Source: an uncultured Clostridia bacterium (GTDB lineage Bacteria > Bacillota > Clostridia > Christensenellales > CAG-917). From it: DNA of 36,100 nt. The stretch is taken from assembly GCA_947165815.1 (NCBI GenBank), contig CAMVBZ010000004.1:1-36100 (forward strand), read 5' to 3'. The position numbers and the translations under genes were made by a program. Below the pieces are notes generated by a model. The model was given only the letters and a program-made list of their open reading frames with translations. It ran no database searches and was not told where the DNA came from. Below, in pieces: positions 25,328 through 33,147 of the stretch. Position 1 is the first letter of the stretch. Each line of letters starts with the position of its first letter.

Positions 25328-26063
25328 ATTTCTTCCAAAGGTTAGTTCTATCTGGATTATATATAGCACCAAGAATATTATCTTTTGCTCCAGGCACTTC
25401 CTTATCTAAATTGTGAATAAATTCTTTTGCCCATTGCCTTTGTGAATGTTTATTTGCAGGGCAGTGATTTGTAACAATAGGCAACTCGAGTTTGTTAACA
25501 GCATATACAATATCTTTTTCTTTTATATATACAAAAGGTCTTATCATAGTAACTTTTGCTCTAGTCATATATGCTTTAGGTTCAAAGCAATTTAATCTTC
25601 CCTCATAAACGAGTGACATTATAAATGTTTCGGCCACGTCATCTGCGTTGTGAGCGAGTGCGAGCTTGCCTCCGCCTAATTCATTGATTTTGTCGTTAAG
25701 TGCGCCCCTGCGCATTTTAGCGCACAATGAACAAGGGTTGGACTCGTTTCTTACGTCAAAAACGATTTCAGCAATGTCTGTATTTACAATATGAAGGTCT
25801 ACATTGATTGATTCACAGTATTTTTGGGTCTTTTCTAGTTCGTCTTTATCTAAGAATTGGCCTGGATTAATTGTGATGGCATGTAGAGAGAATTTTTCAG
25901 GAGAGAAGAGTCTATATGTTGAGAGTGCGGTTAGAAGTAGTATGCTGTCTTTTCCTCCAGACAATCCGACGAAAATATTATCCCCATCTTCAATCATATT
26001 GAAGTCTTGAATTGCTCTACGCATTGGACTTAGGATTTTTTGAAGTATTTGTTTGCTTTCCAT
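25326..26063 (-). CDS. TtcA-family tRNA thiolation enzyme (PP-loop ATPase)
   Basis: 245 residues. The adenylating PP-loop SGGKDS is at residues 35-40. A CSLC pair near residue 111 and a further Cys in the C-terminal part (NHCPANKH) match the cluster-binding cysteines of TtcA/TtuA-type enzymes, which replace oxygen with sulphur in tRNA bases (2-thiocytidine 32 in TtcA). HNADDVAETF is the conserved ATP-binding follow-up. The exact target base cannot be settled from sequence. A promoter reads so close to the ATG that the mRNA may be leaderless. Parts of the gene (25650-25750) use more G and C than the neighbours. Confidence 0.85.
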   Translation of the reverse strand: MESKQILQKILSPMRRAIQDFNMIEDGDNIFVGLSGGKDSILLLTALSTYRLFSPEKFSLHAITINPGQFLDKDELEKTQKYCESINVDLHIVNTDIAEIVFDVRNESNPCSLCAKMRRGALNDKINELGGGKLALAHNADDVAETFIMSLVYEGRLNCFEPKAYMTRAKVTMIRPFVYIKEKDIVYAVNKLELPIVTNHCPANKHSQRQWAKEFIHNLDKEVPGAKDNILGAIYNPDRTNLWKK

Positions 26064-26070
26064 GTCTTGA

Positions 26071-26099
26071 ATTATAAATTAAATGGTGTATTTCTTCAA
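26071..26099 (-). promoter_or_regulatory. Promoter of the TtcA-family gene
   Basis: On the minus strand TTGAAG (26099-26094), a 17-nt spacer and TATAAT (26076-26071) make a good promoter. Only 7 nt separate the -10 box from the ATG at 26063, so the predicted start point coincides with the start codon. Confidence 0.65.
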
Positions 26100-26100
26100 C

Positions 26101-26130
26101 AAAAAATATGACCCCATTTCTGAGGTCATA
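26101..26130 (-). terminator. Terminator of fba
   Basis: Read on the minus strand, TATGACCTCA pairs with TGGGGTCATA (10 bp, one G-U) around a GAAA tetraloop, followed by six T residues (26106-26101). It lies 23 nt after the fba stop and isolates fba from the ttcA-like gene. Confidence 0.9.
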
Positions 26131-26152
26131 CCATATTATGTTTAATTATGTA

Positions 26153-27088
26153 TTAGATAAATGCCTTGCCGTTGCATCCTAAAACGTCAACGAGCTTATG
26201 TTTTACAACTTGTTTTACTGCTTCTCTTGCTGGCCCGAGATATTGTCTTGGATCGAAGTGTGATGGATTGAGTGCCATATGTTCTCTTACTGCAGCTGTA
26301 ACAGCTAAACGTAAGTCTGAGTCAATGTTAATCTTACATACTGCCATACTTGCAGCCTTTCTTAACATATCTTCTGGTACACCTTGTGCGCCTGGAAGAG
26401 CACCACCATATTGGTTGACGATCTTAACGAGTTCTTGTGGAACACTTGAAGCACCGTGAAGAACGATAGGGAATCCTGGTAAACGTTTGCTTACTTCTTC
26501 AAGGATGTCGAAACGGAGTCTTGGTTGTCCCTTGAATTTGAATGCACCATGAGATGTTCCAATAGCAATAGCTAAGCTATCTACACCAGTCTTTGTTACG
26601 AATTCTTCAACTTGATCTGGATCTGTATAGTTAGCATCTTTTGCTGATACCTTAACATCATCTTCGATACCTGCAAGTTTTCCAAGTTCGGCTTCTACAA
26701 CAACACCGTGGTCGTGTGCATATTCTACAACTTGTTTTGTGATATCAATATTTTCTTGGAAAGGATGTGCACTTGCATCAATCATAACAGATGTGAAACC
26801 ACTATCTACACAGTCTTTACAAATAGCAAATGAATCACCATGATCTAAGTGTAAACAAATTGGAAGGCCAGATGTAATTATAGCTGCCTCTACCATCTTT
26901 GTTAAATATGTTGTGTTAGCATATTTTCTTGCACCTGCGGATACTTGAAGAATTAAAGGTGCTTGTTCTTCTGTTGCTGCTTCAACGATACCTTGGATAA
27001 TTTCCATATTGTTTACGTTGAATGCTCCAATTGCGTAGCCACCATTATAGGCTTTTTCAAACATGTCTTTTGTTGTTACTAATGGCAT
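26153..27088 (-). CDS. fba: Fructose-bisphosphate aldolase, class II
   Basis: 311 residues. Zinc-dependent reversible cleavage of fructose 1,6-bisphosphate to glyceraldehyde 3-phosphate and dihydroxyacetone phosphate in glycolysis. The metal and substrate sites are visible: CLHLDHGDS near 77-85, VEAELGKLAG near 131-140, GTSHGAFKF near 177, and HGASSVP near 209. The SD AAGGAG (27102-27097, minus) is 8 nt from the ATG. It is divergent from the aminopeptidase gene and shares its 182-nt control region. Confidence 0.97.
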   Translation of the reverse strand: MPLVTTKDMFEKAYNGGYAIGAFNVNNMEIIQGIVEAATEEQAPLILQVSAGARKYANTTYLTKMVEAAIITSGLPICLHLDHGDSFAICKDCVDSGFTSVMIDASAHPFQENIDITKQVVEYAHDHGVVVEAELGKLAGIEDDVKVSAKDANYTDPDQVEEFVTKTGVDSLAIAIGTSHGAFKFKGQPRLRFDILEEVSKRLPGFPIVLHGASSVPQELVKIVNQYGGALPGAQGVPEDMLRKAASMAVCKINIDSDLRLAVTAAVREHMALNPSHFDPRQYLGPAREAVKQVVKHKLVDVLGCNGKAFI

Positions 27089-27121
27089 AATAAATACTCC
27101 TTAGGTTTTAATTTAGTAAAT

Positions 27122-27151
27122 ATTATAATGCATTGGGAAGCAAAAATACAA
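27122..27151 (-). promoter_or_regulatory. Promoter of fba
   Basis: On the minus strand TTGTAT (27151-27146), an 18-nt spacer and TATAAT (27127-27122) form a plausible promoter; transcription would begin about 25-30 nt before the ATG. Confidence 0.55.
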
Positions 27152-27166
27152 GCAAAAGCAAAGATA

Positions 27167-27190
27167 TTTCCAAAATCATATTTTTGGAAA
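27167..27190. promoter_or_regulatory. Inverted repeat between divergent fba and aminopeptidase genes (candidate operator)
   Basis: TTTCCAAAA (27167-27175) and TTTTGGAAA (27182-27190) are perfect 9-bp arms around a 6-nt centre. It lies 16 nt upstream of the fba -35 box and 22 nt upstream of the aminopeptidase -35 box, a good place for a shared regulator. No T tract follows on either strand, so it is not a normal terminator. Confidence 0.5.
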
Positions 27191-27211
27191 AGAGGGTGAG
27201 AATTTAAGTTA

Positions 27212-27240
27212 ATGACAAAACCACAACAAACGCATATAAT
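27212..27240 (+). promoter_or_regulatory. Promoter of the M29 aminopeptidase gene
   Basis: ATGACA (27212-27217), a 17-nt spacer and TATAAT (27235-27240). The transcript would start near 27247, leaving a short leader with AGAGGTG (27259-27265) as SD. Confidence 0.6.
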
Positions 27241-27270
27241 TAAACGTAGTATATTTTTAGAGGTGCTTTT

Positions 27271-28389
27271 ATGATTAGTGATGAAAGACAGAAGAAATTA
27301 GCAAATGTTTTAGTAGACTTTTCCGTTGGATGTAAAGAAGGGGACAAAGTGTGGATTGATGGAATAGGTTGTGATTACCAACTTATAGCTCACATTATTC
27401 GTGAAGTATATGCACATGGAGGCATGCCATTCGTAAACATTCTAGATAACAAGATTACTAGAGAATTAGTAAAAGGTGCTTCAGATGAAATGCTAAAAAC
27501 ATGGGCAAAGAGAGATGCAGACTTTATGAATCAATGTCAATGTTATATTGGTATTAGAGGTGGGGATAATAGTTATGAACTAAGTGATATCCCTGCAGAT
27601 AGAATGCAAGCATATGGCAAATACTATACAAAAGAAGTGCATCATAACATTAGGGTTTGCAAGACTCGTTGGGTAGTTTTAAGATATCCAACACAAGGTA
27701 TGGCACAGCTTGCAAGTATGTCTACAGAAGCTTTCGAAGACTACTATTTTGATGTTTGTACATTGGATTATAGAAAGATGGCTAATGCTATGAATCCACT
27801 AGTTAAATTAATGGAAAAGACAGATAAAGTGCGTATTGTGGCAAAAGATACAGATTTGTCATTCTCTATAAAAGGGATCCCTGCGGTTAAATGTTCAGGG
27901 CACAGAAACATCCCGGATGGTGAAGTTTATACCGCTCCGGTAAGGGATAGTGTTAATGGAGTAATACACTATAATATTCCAACAGTTTTTGGTGGAAACA
28001 AGTATGAAAATATAAGATTAGTTTTTAAGAAAGGAAAGATAGTAGAGGCTACTTCAAGTAATACTGAGGAAATGAATAAGGTCTTCGATACAGACGAAGG
28101 ATCCAGATACGTTGGGGAGTTCTCATTTGGATTAAATCCATATATAACAAAAGGTATAGGAGACATTCTATTTGATGAAAAAATCTCCGGTTCAATACAT
28201 TTTACACCAGGTTCTTGTTATGATGAGGCATGGAATGGAAATGAAAGTGCAATACACTGGGACCTTGTATTATGTCAAAGACCAGAATATGGTGGTGGAG
28301 AGATTTGGATGGATGATGTTCTAGTAAGAAAAGATGGCAGATTTATATTGCCAGAACTAGAGAGTCTTAACCCAGAAAATCTAATGTAA
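27271..28389 (+). CDS. M29-family aminopeptidase
   Basis: 372 residues, matching the thermophilic-type M29 (AmpS/PepS) family of cytoplasmic metallo-aminopeptidases with broad substrate range. Conserved metal-site segments are seen: NIPDGEVYTAP near residues 211-221, VGEFSFGLNP near 282, IHFTPGSCYDEAWNGNESAIH near 310, where His and Glu bind metal, and HWDLVL followed by GGGEIWMDD near 330-352. No signal peptide is present. It has its own promoter and is followed by the separate gap promoter. Confidence 0.9.
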   Translation: MISDERQKKLANVLVDFSVGCKEGDKVWIDGIGCDYQLIAHIIREVYAHGGMPFVNILDNKITRELVKGASDEMLKTWAKRDADFMNQCQCYIGIRGGDNSYELSDIPADRMQAYGKYYTKEVHHNIRVCKTRWVVLRYPTQGMAQLASMSTEAFEDYYFDVCTLDYRKMANAMNPLVKLMEKTDKVRIVAKDTDLSFSIKGIPAVKCSGHRNIPDGEVYTAPVRDSVNGVIHYNIPTVFGGNKYENIRLVFKKGKIVEATSSNTEEMNKVFDTDEGSRYVGEFSFGLNPYITKGIGDILFDEKISGSIHFTPGSCYDEAWNGNESAIHWDLVLCQRPEYGGGEIWMDDVLVRKDGRFILPELESLNPENLM

Positions 28390-28407
28390 AAAAGTATATA
28401 AAAATAG

Positions 28408-28436
28408 TTGTTATTTTTATGCTCAATGTGTAAAAT
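28408..28436 (+). promoter_or_regulatory. Promoter of gap
   Basis: TTGTTA (28408-28413), a 17-nt spacer and TAAAAT (28431-28436). The start point near 28443 gives a leader of about 60 nt that contains a small palindrome and the SD GGAGG (28486-28490). Confidence 0.55.
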
Positions 28437-28445
28437 ATACGCAAA

Positions 28446-28461
28446 CAAAAGAATACTTTTG
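28446..28461. promoter_or_regulatory. Small palindrome just after the gap promoter (candidate operator)
   Basis: CAAAAG (28446-28451) and CTTTTG (28456-28461) flank a 4-nt centre, placed about 10 nt downstream of the -10 box where a repressor could block transcription. Glycolytic repressors of the CggR type act on gap operons in B. subtilis, but this short site does not match a known CggR operator and no repressor gene is nearby. Confidence 0.35.
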
Positions 28462-28501
28462 AAACAATAATAAAAAATATATTTCGGAGGACGAAAAAAT
28501 T

Positions 28502-29566
28502 ATGGCAAAAAACGTCAGAGTCGCAATTAATGGATTTGGAAGAATCGGTCGTTTGGCATTCCGTCAAATGTTCGGTGCAGATGGCTATGAAGTAGTAGCA
28601 ATCAATGATTTAACATCACCAAAGATGCTCGCACACTTATTAAAGTATGATTCAACACAAGGCAACTATGCAAATTCACACAAAGTTGAAAGTGCAGAAG
28701 CAGTTCTCAATGAAGATGGATCAATTAAAGAAGACGGATATATCGTAGTAGATGGAAAGAGAATTACAATCTATGCAATCAAAGATGCAAAAGACCTTCC
28801 ATGGAAAGCTCTCGATGTTGATGTAGTTCTTGAATGTACAGGTTTCTATACATCTAAAGCAAAAGCAGAAGCACACATCGTTGCAGGTGCAAAGAAAGTT
28901 GTTATTTCTGCTCCAGCAGGAAATGACCTTCCAACAGTCGTTTACAATGTTAACCATGACATTCTTAAGGCAAGTGACACAATCATTTCAGCAGCATCTT
29001 GTACAACAAACTGCTTAGCTCCAATGGCTTACTTCCTTAACAAATTAGCACCAATTCAAAGCGGTATTATGACAACAATTCACTCTTATACAGGTGACCA
29101 AATGGTATTAGATGGACCACAAAGAAAGGGTGACTTACGTCGTTCAAGAGCAGCAGCTTGCAATATCGTTCCAAACAGCACAGGTGCAGCAAAAGCAATC
29201 GGTCTTGTAATTCCAGAATTAAATGGAAAATTAATTGGTGCAGCACAACGTGTTCCAACACCAACAGGATCAACAACAATCTTAATCGCAGTATGTAAAG
29301 GAAACGTAACAGTTGAGGCTATCAACGCAGCAATGAAAGCAGCAGCAGAAGGCAACGACTCTTATGGATATACAGAAGACCAAATCGTATCAAGCGATAT
29401 TATCGGTATGACATACGGTTCAATGTTCGATGCAACACAAACAATGTGCAAGTACATGGCAGATTTAGACTGCACAACAGTACAAGTTGTTGCATGGTAT
29501 GACAACGAAAACAGTTATACAAGCCAAATGGTTCGTACAATTAAGTATTTCGCAGAACTTAAATAA
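28502..29566 (+). CDS. gap: Glyceraldehyde-3-phosphate dehydrogenase, type I
   Basis: 354 residues, about 15-20 longer than the common 335, with the extra residues in the NAD domain near 73-86 ([14 protein letters not shown]). [14 protein letters not shown] is the dinucleotide-binding start. The catalytic Cys167 is in [12 protein letters not shown], and [14 protein letters not shown] and [12 protein letters not shown] are standard. It oxidises glyceraldehyde 3-phosphate with phosphate and NAD+. The codon usage resembles that of the highly expressed ribosomal genes. It has its own promoter and terminator. Confidence 0.97.
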   Translation: MAKNVRVAINGFGRIGRLAFRQMFGADGYEVVAINDLTSPKMLAHLLKYDSTQGNYANSHKVESAEAVLNEDGSIKEDGYIVVDGKRITIYAIKDAKDLPWKALDVDVVLECTGFYTSKAKAEAHIVAGAKKVVISAPAGNDLPTVVYNVNHDILKASDTIISAASCTTNCLAPMAYFLNKLAPIQSGIMTTIHSYTGDQMVLDGPQRKGDLRRSRAAACNIVPNSTGAAKAIGLVIPELNGKLIGAAQRVPTPTGSTTILIAVCKGNVTVEAINAAMKAAAEGNDSYGYTEDQIVSSDIIGMTYGSMFDATQTMCKYMADLDCTTVQVVAWYDNENSYTSQMVRTIKYFAELK

Positions 29567-29589
29567 TTATTATTTAAATTTAATCAAAG

Positions 29590-29617
29590 ATGGGGTAGAT
29601 TATTCTATCCCATTTTT
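29590..29617 (+). terminator. Terminator of gap
   Basis: ATGGGGTAGA (29590-29599) pairs with TCTATCCCAT (29604-29613), a 10-bp stem with one G-U pair and a tetraloop, followed by a T-rich tract from 29613. Confidence 0.9.
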
Positions 29618-29627
29618 ATTTTGGGTA

Positions 29628-29657
29628 TAGACTTTTTAAGTTGGACAACTTAAAATA
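29628..29657 (+). promoter_or_regulatory. Candidate promoter overlapped by a perfect 22-bp palindrome
   Basis: TTTTAAGTTG (29634-29643) and CAACTTAAAA (29646-29655) are perfect 10-bp arms with a 2-nt centre, ending 7 nt before an ATG. A weak promoter, TAGACT (29628-29633), 18 nt, TAAAAT (29652-29657), would put the palindrome over its spacer and -10 box, an ideal operator position, and would give a leaderless mRNA. An alternative -10 (TATAGA, 29626-29631) would put the palindrome in the transcript instead. Confidence 0.45.
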
Positions 29658-29662
29658 TAAAT

Positions 29663-29959
29663 ATGGCAGAAGAAAATAATGAAATAAAACAAGAAGAGGT
29701 TGTTGAAGAAAAGGAAGAGCCTCAAAAAGAAGCAAAAGCTCCAAAGCCTAAAAAAGAGAAAAAGCATGGAGACAATACGGTATTATTTCCAGAGCTTGCA
29801 GACGAGAAGAAGATAGCCGAAAAAACTAAGGCTTTAGAAAAAGAGTACAAGATTCACAAACCAAGTGTCACAAAAATCATTTGTTGGGTTATGGCGGGGC
29901 TTGTATCATTAGGAGTTATTATTGCTATAGTTGTATTAGCAGCAACAGATAAAATGTAA
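29663..29959 (+). CDS. Small single-pass membrane protein with charged N-terminal region, unknown function
   Basis: 98 residues. Residues 1-35 are Glu/Lys/Pro-rich and probably disordered; 40-65 are charged and helical. One transmembrane segment is near 70-93 (IICWVMAGLVSLGVIIAIVV) with a five-residue tail, so the protein should be tail-anchored with the N terminus in the cytoplasm. I do not recognise a family. No SD precedes the ATG, and a perfect palindrome lies directly upstream. The next gene follows after 27 nt with a strong SD, so both may share a transcript. Confidence 0.6.
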   Translation: MAEENNEIKQEEVVEEKEEPQKEAKAPKPKKEKKHGDNTVLFPELADEKKIAEKTKALEKEYKIHKPSVTKIICWVMAGLVSLGVIIAIVVLAATDKM

Positions 29960-29986
29960 AAATATCTAGATTTAGGGAGGGAAATT

Positions 29987-31228
29987 ATGGGAGTTAATCT
30001 TTTTTATAAAGCGTTTTGTAGATGTTATCAAAAGATAATGTATGTGGCAGTTTTTTTCTTGCCATGGAATCAAAATAAAGGAACATTGTCTGGAGCAGGA
30101 AGCATAAAGGAGTTGCCACAGTTCTTAAAGGATAAGGGATTTGAAAACATTTTAATAGTTACAGATAATTTCCTATTTGAACATGGAATGGCAGATCCAA
30201 TTGCTAAAAAGTGTGAAGAATTAGGAATGAAGAGTGTAATATTCCACGGAGTAGTTCCAAATCCAACAATTCAAAACATTGAAGATGGTCTTCAAATGTA
30301 TAAAGATAATGGTTGCGATTGTATCGTTGCTTTAGGTGGTGGTTCATCAATGGACTGTGCAAAAGGTATTGCTGCAAGGGTAGCATGCCCAAAGAAATCT
30401 GTTCCACAAATGAAAGGACTTATTAAAATTTTACTTTCTGGAAAAGGAAAGAAGATGCCACCATTGGTTGCTATTCCAACAACATCAGGAACAGGAAGTG
30501 AAGCAACAGTTGCTGCGGTTATTTCTAATCCAGAGAAGAAAGAAAAATATCCACTTAATGATCCATATCTTATTCCAAAATATGTTGTTATGGATCCAGA
30601 ACTTACGATTGGTCTTCCGAAACCTGTAACATCCACAACTGGTGTAGATGCTTTAACACATGCTGTTGAAGGATATATTGGAAGTGAGAATACAAAGCAG
30701 ACAAAGAAAGATTCAATTGAAGCTGTTCAATTAATTCATAAATACTTAAAGAGAGCATATGATGATGGAACCGACCTTGAGGCAAGAAATCAAATGCAAC
30801 AAGCAGCATTCTTGGCGGGTCGTGCATTCACTCGTTCTTATGTTGGATATGTACATGCTGTTGCACACTCATTAGGAGGTATGTACGGAGTGCCACATGG
30901 ACTTGCAAATGCAGTAATTCTTCCATACGTATTAGATGCATATGGAAAGAGTGCATATAAGAAACTTGCTCAACTTGCAGATTGTATTGATATCAAAGGT
31001 GCAAATAATGAGGAAAAAGCAAAGGCATTTATCCAATGGATAAGAGATCTTAATGCATCAATGGAAATTCCAGATAAGATTAGAGCAAAAGATGGTTCTC
31101 AATTAATAAAAGAGGAAGATCTTCCTCTAATGATAGATCATGCTTATTCAGAAGCAAATCCACTTTATCCATGCCCACAAGTATGGAGCAAAGCAGACCT
31201 TGAAAAGATCTATCGTATCATTATGTAA
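29987..31228 (+). CDS. Iron-containing (group III) alcohol dehydrogenase
   Basis: 413 residues. GAGSIKELP near 37 and VALGGGSSMDCAKG near 111-124 form the NAD(P)-binding region; IPTTSGTGSEATVAAV near 160 follows. The iron site is carried by the DALTHAVEGYI segment and HAVAHSLGGMYGVPHGLANAV near 286, with the expected histidines. The family reduces aldehydes or ketones, often in fermentation, and the substrate cannot be stated. An N-terminal stretch of about 28 residues, including a hydrophobic KIMYVAVFFLPW, precedes the normal start. The SD AGGGAGG lies 7-8 nt before the ATG at 29987. Confidence 0.9.
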   Translation: MGVNLFYKAFCRCYQKIMYVAVFFLPWNQNKGTLSGAGSIKELPQFLKDKGFENILIVTDNFLFEHGMADPIAKKCEELGMKSVIFHGVVPNPTIQNIEDGLQMYKDNGCDCIVALGGGSSMDCAKGIAARVACPKKSVPQMKGLIKILLSGKGKKMPPLVAIPTTSGTGSEATVAAVISNPEKKEKYPLNDPYLIPKYVVMDPELTIGLPKPVTSTTGVDALTHAVEGYIGSENTKQTKKDSIEAVQLIHKYLKRAYDDGTDLEARNQMQQAAFLAGRAFTRSYVGYVHAVAHSLGGMYGVPHGLANAVILPYVLDAYGKSAYKKLAQLADCIDIKGANNEEKAKAFIQWIRDLNASMEIPDKIRAKDGSQLIKEEDLPLMIDHAYSEANPLYPCPQVWSKADLEKIYRIIM

Positions 31229-31248
31229 TTAATTATTTCTTAAATAAT

Positions 31249-31279
31249 AAAACCCCAAGCGATTTGCCTGGGGTTTTTT
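31249..31279. terminator. Bidirectional terminator between the alcohol dehydrogenase and lipid kinase genes
   Basis: AAAACCCCA (31249-31257) and TGGGGTTTT (31269-31277) form a 9-bp stem whose loop can add a GC/GC pair. A T run (31274-31279) follows on the plus strand. On the minus strand the hairpin is followed by TTTTATTATTT, so it can serve both convergent genes. Confidence 0.85.
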
Positions 31280-31297
31280 ATGCCTATGATATAATAA

Positions 31298-32176
31298 TTA
31301 TCTGTACATCTTAAGTTCTTTATGAACGCATTCCATATCCATTTCTTTCATTTCAACTGGTTGTACTTCTCCGTCAAATTGGAATTGGCTATCATCTAAA
31401 ACTTTAATATGTAATTTATCTGTTACAAATTCTTCGGTGAAGTCGCAAGCAAGGTGTTTTCCAGATAAGAATTTTGGAAGTTTAGCAATAATCTTTGATT
31501 TTTTAATTTCGTTGATAATAACAACTTCAAGTTTTCCATCGTCAATAACAGCATTTGGACAAACTTTTAGTCCGCCACCGATGAATTGACCATTTCCAAT
31601 ACCAATCATAAATACGCTTCTTTCTAAAGGTTCGCCACCATTAATTGTGATTTCCATATGATGGAATTTTGCGTGTGCGAGTGTATAGAATAGGGAATAG
31701 TAGTAAGCTGCTTTCCCTTTTAATTTTTTAACTGTTGCATACTTTGTTAGAACATCAACATCCATTCCGGCTCCTGCTACATTTAAGCAACGTTTGTTTC
31801 CAACTTTAATGTAGTCAACATATGATGTGCTTCCTTGAAGTATTACATCCATTGCTTCTTTATATTTCTTTGGATGTCCTGAAGCCTTTATGAAGTCATT
31901 TCCACTTCCACAGGGGATAATACCCATTGTAACTTTAGATAAGTCTGTTAAACCATTTAACACTTCGTTAAATGTTCCATCTCCGCCTAAAACAATAAGT
32001 TTTAAATCATCAGATGACTCGTTTAATTCTTTTGCTAATTGAATAGCATGTCCTGCATATTCTGTTTTATGTATAGTGTAGTCTTGGTTTGCATCTTTTA
32101 AACATTGCTCAACAACTTTGAGAGCCTTTAAACTTGCGCCGTGTCCACCATTTGGATTTAATATAATATCAAACAT
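31298..32176 (-). CDS. Diacylglycerol/lipid kinase family protein (DgkB/YegS type)
   Basis: 292 residues. The diacylglycerol kinase catalytic region starts at once (ILNPNGGHG near 5-13) and carries the nucleotide-binding GGDGTFNEVLNG near 64-75 and the IIPCGSGNDF segment near 89-98, typical of soluble DgkB/YegS kinases. These phosphorylate diacylglycerol or related lipids at the membrane, recycling them to phosphatidic acid. It has its own promoter and shares a terminator with the convergent gene. Confidence 0.9.
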   Translation of the reverse strand: MFDIILNPNGGHGASLKALKVVEQCLKDANQDYTIHKTEYAGHAIQLAKELNESSDDLKLIVLGGDGTFNEVLNGLTDLSKVTMGIIPCGSGNDFIKASGHPKKYKEAMDVILQGSTSYVDYIKVGNKRCLNVAGAGMDVDVLTKYATVKKLKGKAAYYYSLFYTLAHAKFHHMEITINGGEPLERSVFMIGIGNGQFIGGGLKVCPNAVIDDGKLEVVIINEIKKSKIIAKLPKFLSGKHLACDFTEEFVTDKLHIKVLDDSQFQFDGEVQPVEMKEMDMECVHKELKMYR

Positions 32177-32209
32177 AATTCGCCTCTTTTATATTTTTAT
32201 GTTAAGGGA

Positions 32210-32238
32210 ATTTTACTATCTGTAAGTCAAATAGTCAA
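32210..32238 (-). promoter_or_regulatory. Promoter of the lipid kinase gene
   Basis: On the minus strand TTGACT (32238-32233), a 17-nt spacer and TAAAAT (32215-32210). It begins immediately after the terminator of the upstream gene. Confidence 0.7.
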
Positions 32239-32239
32239 T

Positions 32240-32271
32240 AAAAAATGAACAGTTTTTTATTTTCTGTTCAT
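32240..32271 (-). terminator. Terminator of the cytidylate-kinase-like gene
   Basis: Minus-strand ATGAACAG (32271-32264) pairs with CTGTTCAT (32252-32245), an 8-bp stem with an 11-nt A-rich loop, followed by six T residues (32245-32240). Confidence 0.8.
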
Positions 32272-32306
32272 CTTTTGATTAATTTTAGATTTTTGTATTA
32301 AAAATA

Positions 32307-32909
32307 TTAATGAACAGGGAATTTTTCTGAAATGGCCATTACCATAGCATAAACTGCTTCTACAGCTTTATCTATTCCCATACCAGTATTGACAACTATG
32401 TCATATGAGTGAGGATCTCCCCATTTTGTATTTGAATAGTGTTCATGGTATTTCGCTCTTTGTTTGTCGCTATGTTTAATAATTTTAAGAGCTTCTTTGT
32501 CTGAAATATGGTGCATACTCGTTACACGTTCAATTCTGTTTTCAATAGGTGCAGTAACAAATATATTAATTAATCCAGGTGTTCCTTTAAGAATATAGTC
32601 AGAACATCTACCAATAATTATGCAAGGGTGCTCTGCAATCTTTTTTATAATTTTTGATTGCGCAGCGAATAATTCGTCATTAATTGGGGAGAATTTTCCA
32701 GATGAATATGTTCCATAGTCAAAGTTTTTCGGAGTTCTATCTTGAAAGTCATCAATAACTTCAGGTTTTATGCCTGTTTCAACAGCTGTAAGTTCACTAA
32801 CTGATTTGTCATAAAACTTAACTACAAGTTTTGCTGCTAATTTTCTGCCGACCTCGCGACCACCTGATGCATATTCTCGGCTAATTGTAATAACGCCATT
32901 AAATGCCAT
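32307..32909 (-). CDS. Cytidylate kinase-like family protein
   Basis: 200 residues from the ATG at 32909, which follows a GAGGGGG SD on the minus strand. The N-terminal ITISREYASGGREVGRKLA is the modified P-loop of the 'cytidylate kinase-2' family (AAK_33-like), followed by a helical lid with basic residues (HSDKQRAKYHEHY near 150-162). HPCIIIGRCSDYIL near 96 is a conserved Walker-like strand. It probably phosphorylates a nucleotide or another small substrate, but the true substrate of this subfamily is unknown. The open frame runs further upstream into the tRNA gene, which is rejected. Confidence 0.85.
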   Translation of the reverse strand: MAFNGVITISREYASGGREVGRKLAAKLVVKFYDKSVSELTAVETGIKPEVIDDFQDRTPKNFDYGTYSSGKFSPINDELFAAQSKIIKKIAEHPCIIIGRCSDYILKGTPGLINIFVTAPIENRIERVTSMHHISDKEALKIIKHSDKQRAKYHEHYSNTKWGDPHSYDIVVNTGMGIDKAVEAVYAMVMAISEKFPVH

Positions 32910-32993
32910 AATAAAATCCCCCTCATTTTTTATTGTAAATAGTTGAGAAAAAAATGTAAATAGTGAATTTTTAATAATTTTAAAATAAAAAAA

Positions 32994-33070
32994 TGGTGTA
33001 CACGAGTGGAATCGAACCACCAGCCTTCAGAATCGGAATCTGAAACTCTATCCAATTGAGCTACGTGTAC
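32994..33070 (-). tRNA. tRNA-Arg (anticodon CCG)
   Basis: 77 nt read from 33070 to 32994, including an encoded CCA end. The acceptor stem GTACACG/CGTGTAC is perfect. The D arm has GCTC/GAGT with a GGA loop (A20, an arginine identity base). The anticodon stem TCAGA/TCTGA encloses TTCCGAT, giving anticodon CCG (33036-33034). The T arm has a TTCGATT loop. It reads CGG codons, which are rare in these genes. A T-rich stretch directly follows CCA. Confidence 0.95.
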
Positions 33071-33081
33071 ATCGCAAAAAT

Positions 33082-33110
33082 AATTTACCATAAAACAAAA
33101 AATTTTTCAA
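33082..33110 (-). promoter_or_regulatory. Promoter of tRNA-Arg
   Basis: On the minus strand TTGAAA (33110-33105), a 17-nt spacer and TAAATT (33087-33082), ending 11 nt before the mature tRNA 5' end, the usual distance for a tRNA gene. It is back to back with the hsp20 promoter. Confidence 0.6.
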
Positions 33111-33118
33111 AAAAATAG

Positions 33119-33146
33119 TTGACAAATATACTAAACATGTTACAAT
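33119..33146 (+). promoter_or_regulatory. Promoter of hsp20
   Basis: TTGACA (33119-33124), a 16-nt spacer and TACAAT (33141-33146). The CIRCE repressor site begins 1 nt after the -10 box. Confidence 0.75.
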
Positions 33147-33147
33147 A

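Noticed and set aside
32910-33020. N-terminal extension of the cytidylate-kinase-like protein
   Set aside because: It would run into the tRNA-Arg gene; a strong SD supports the ATG at 32909.
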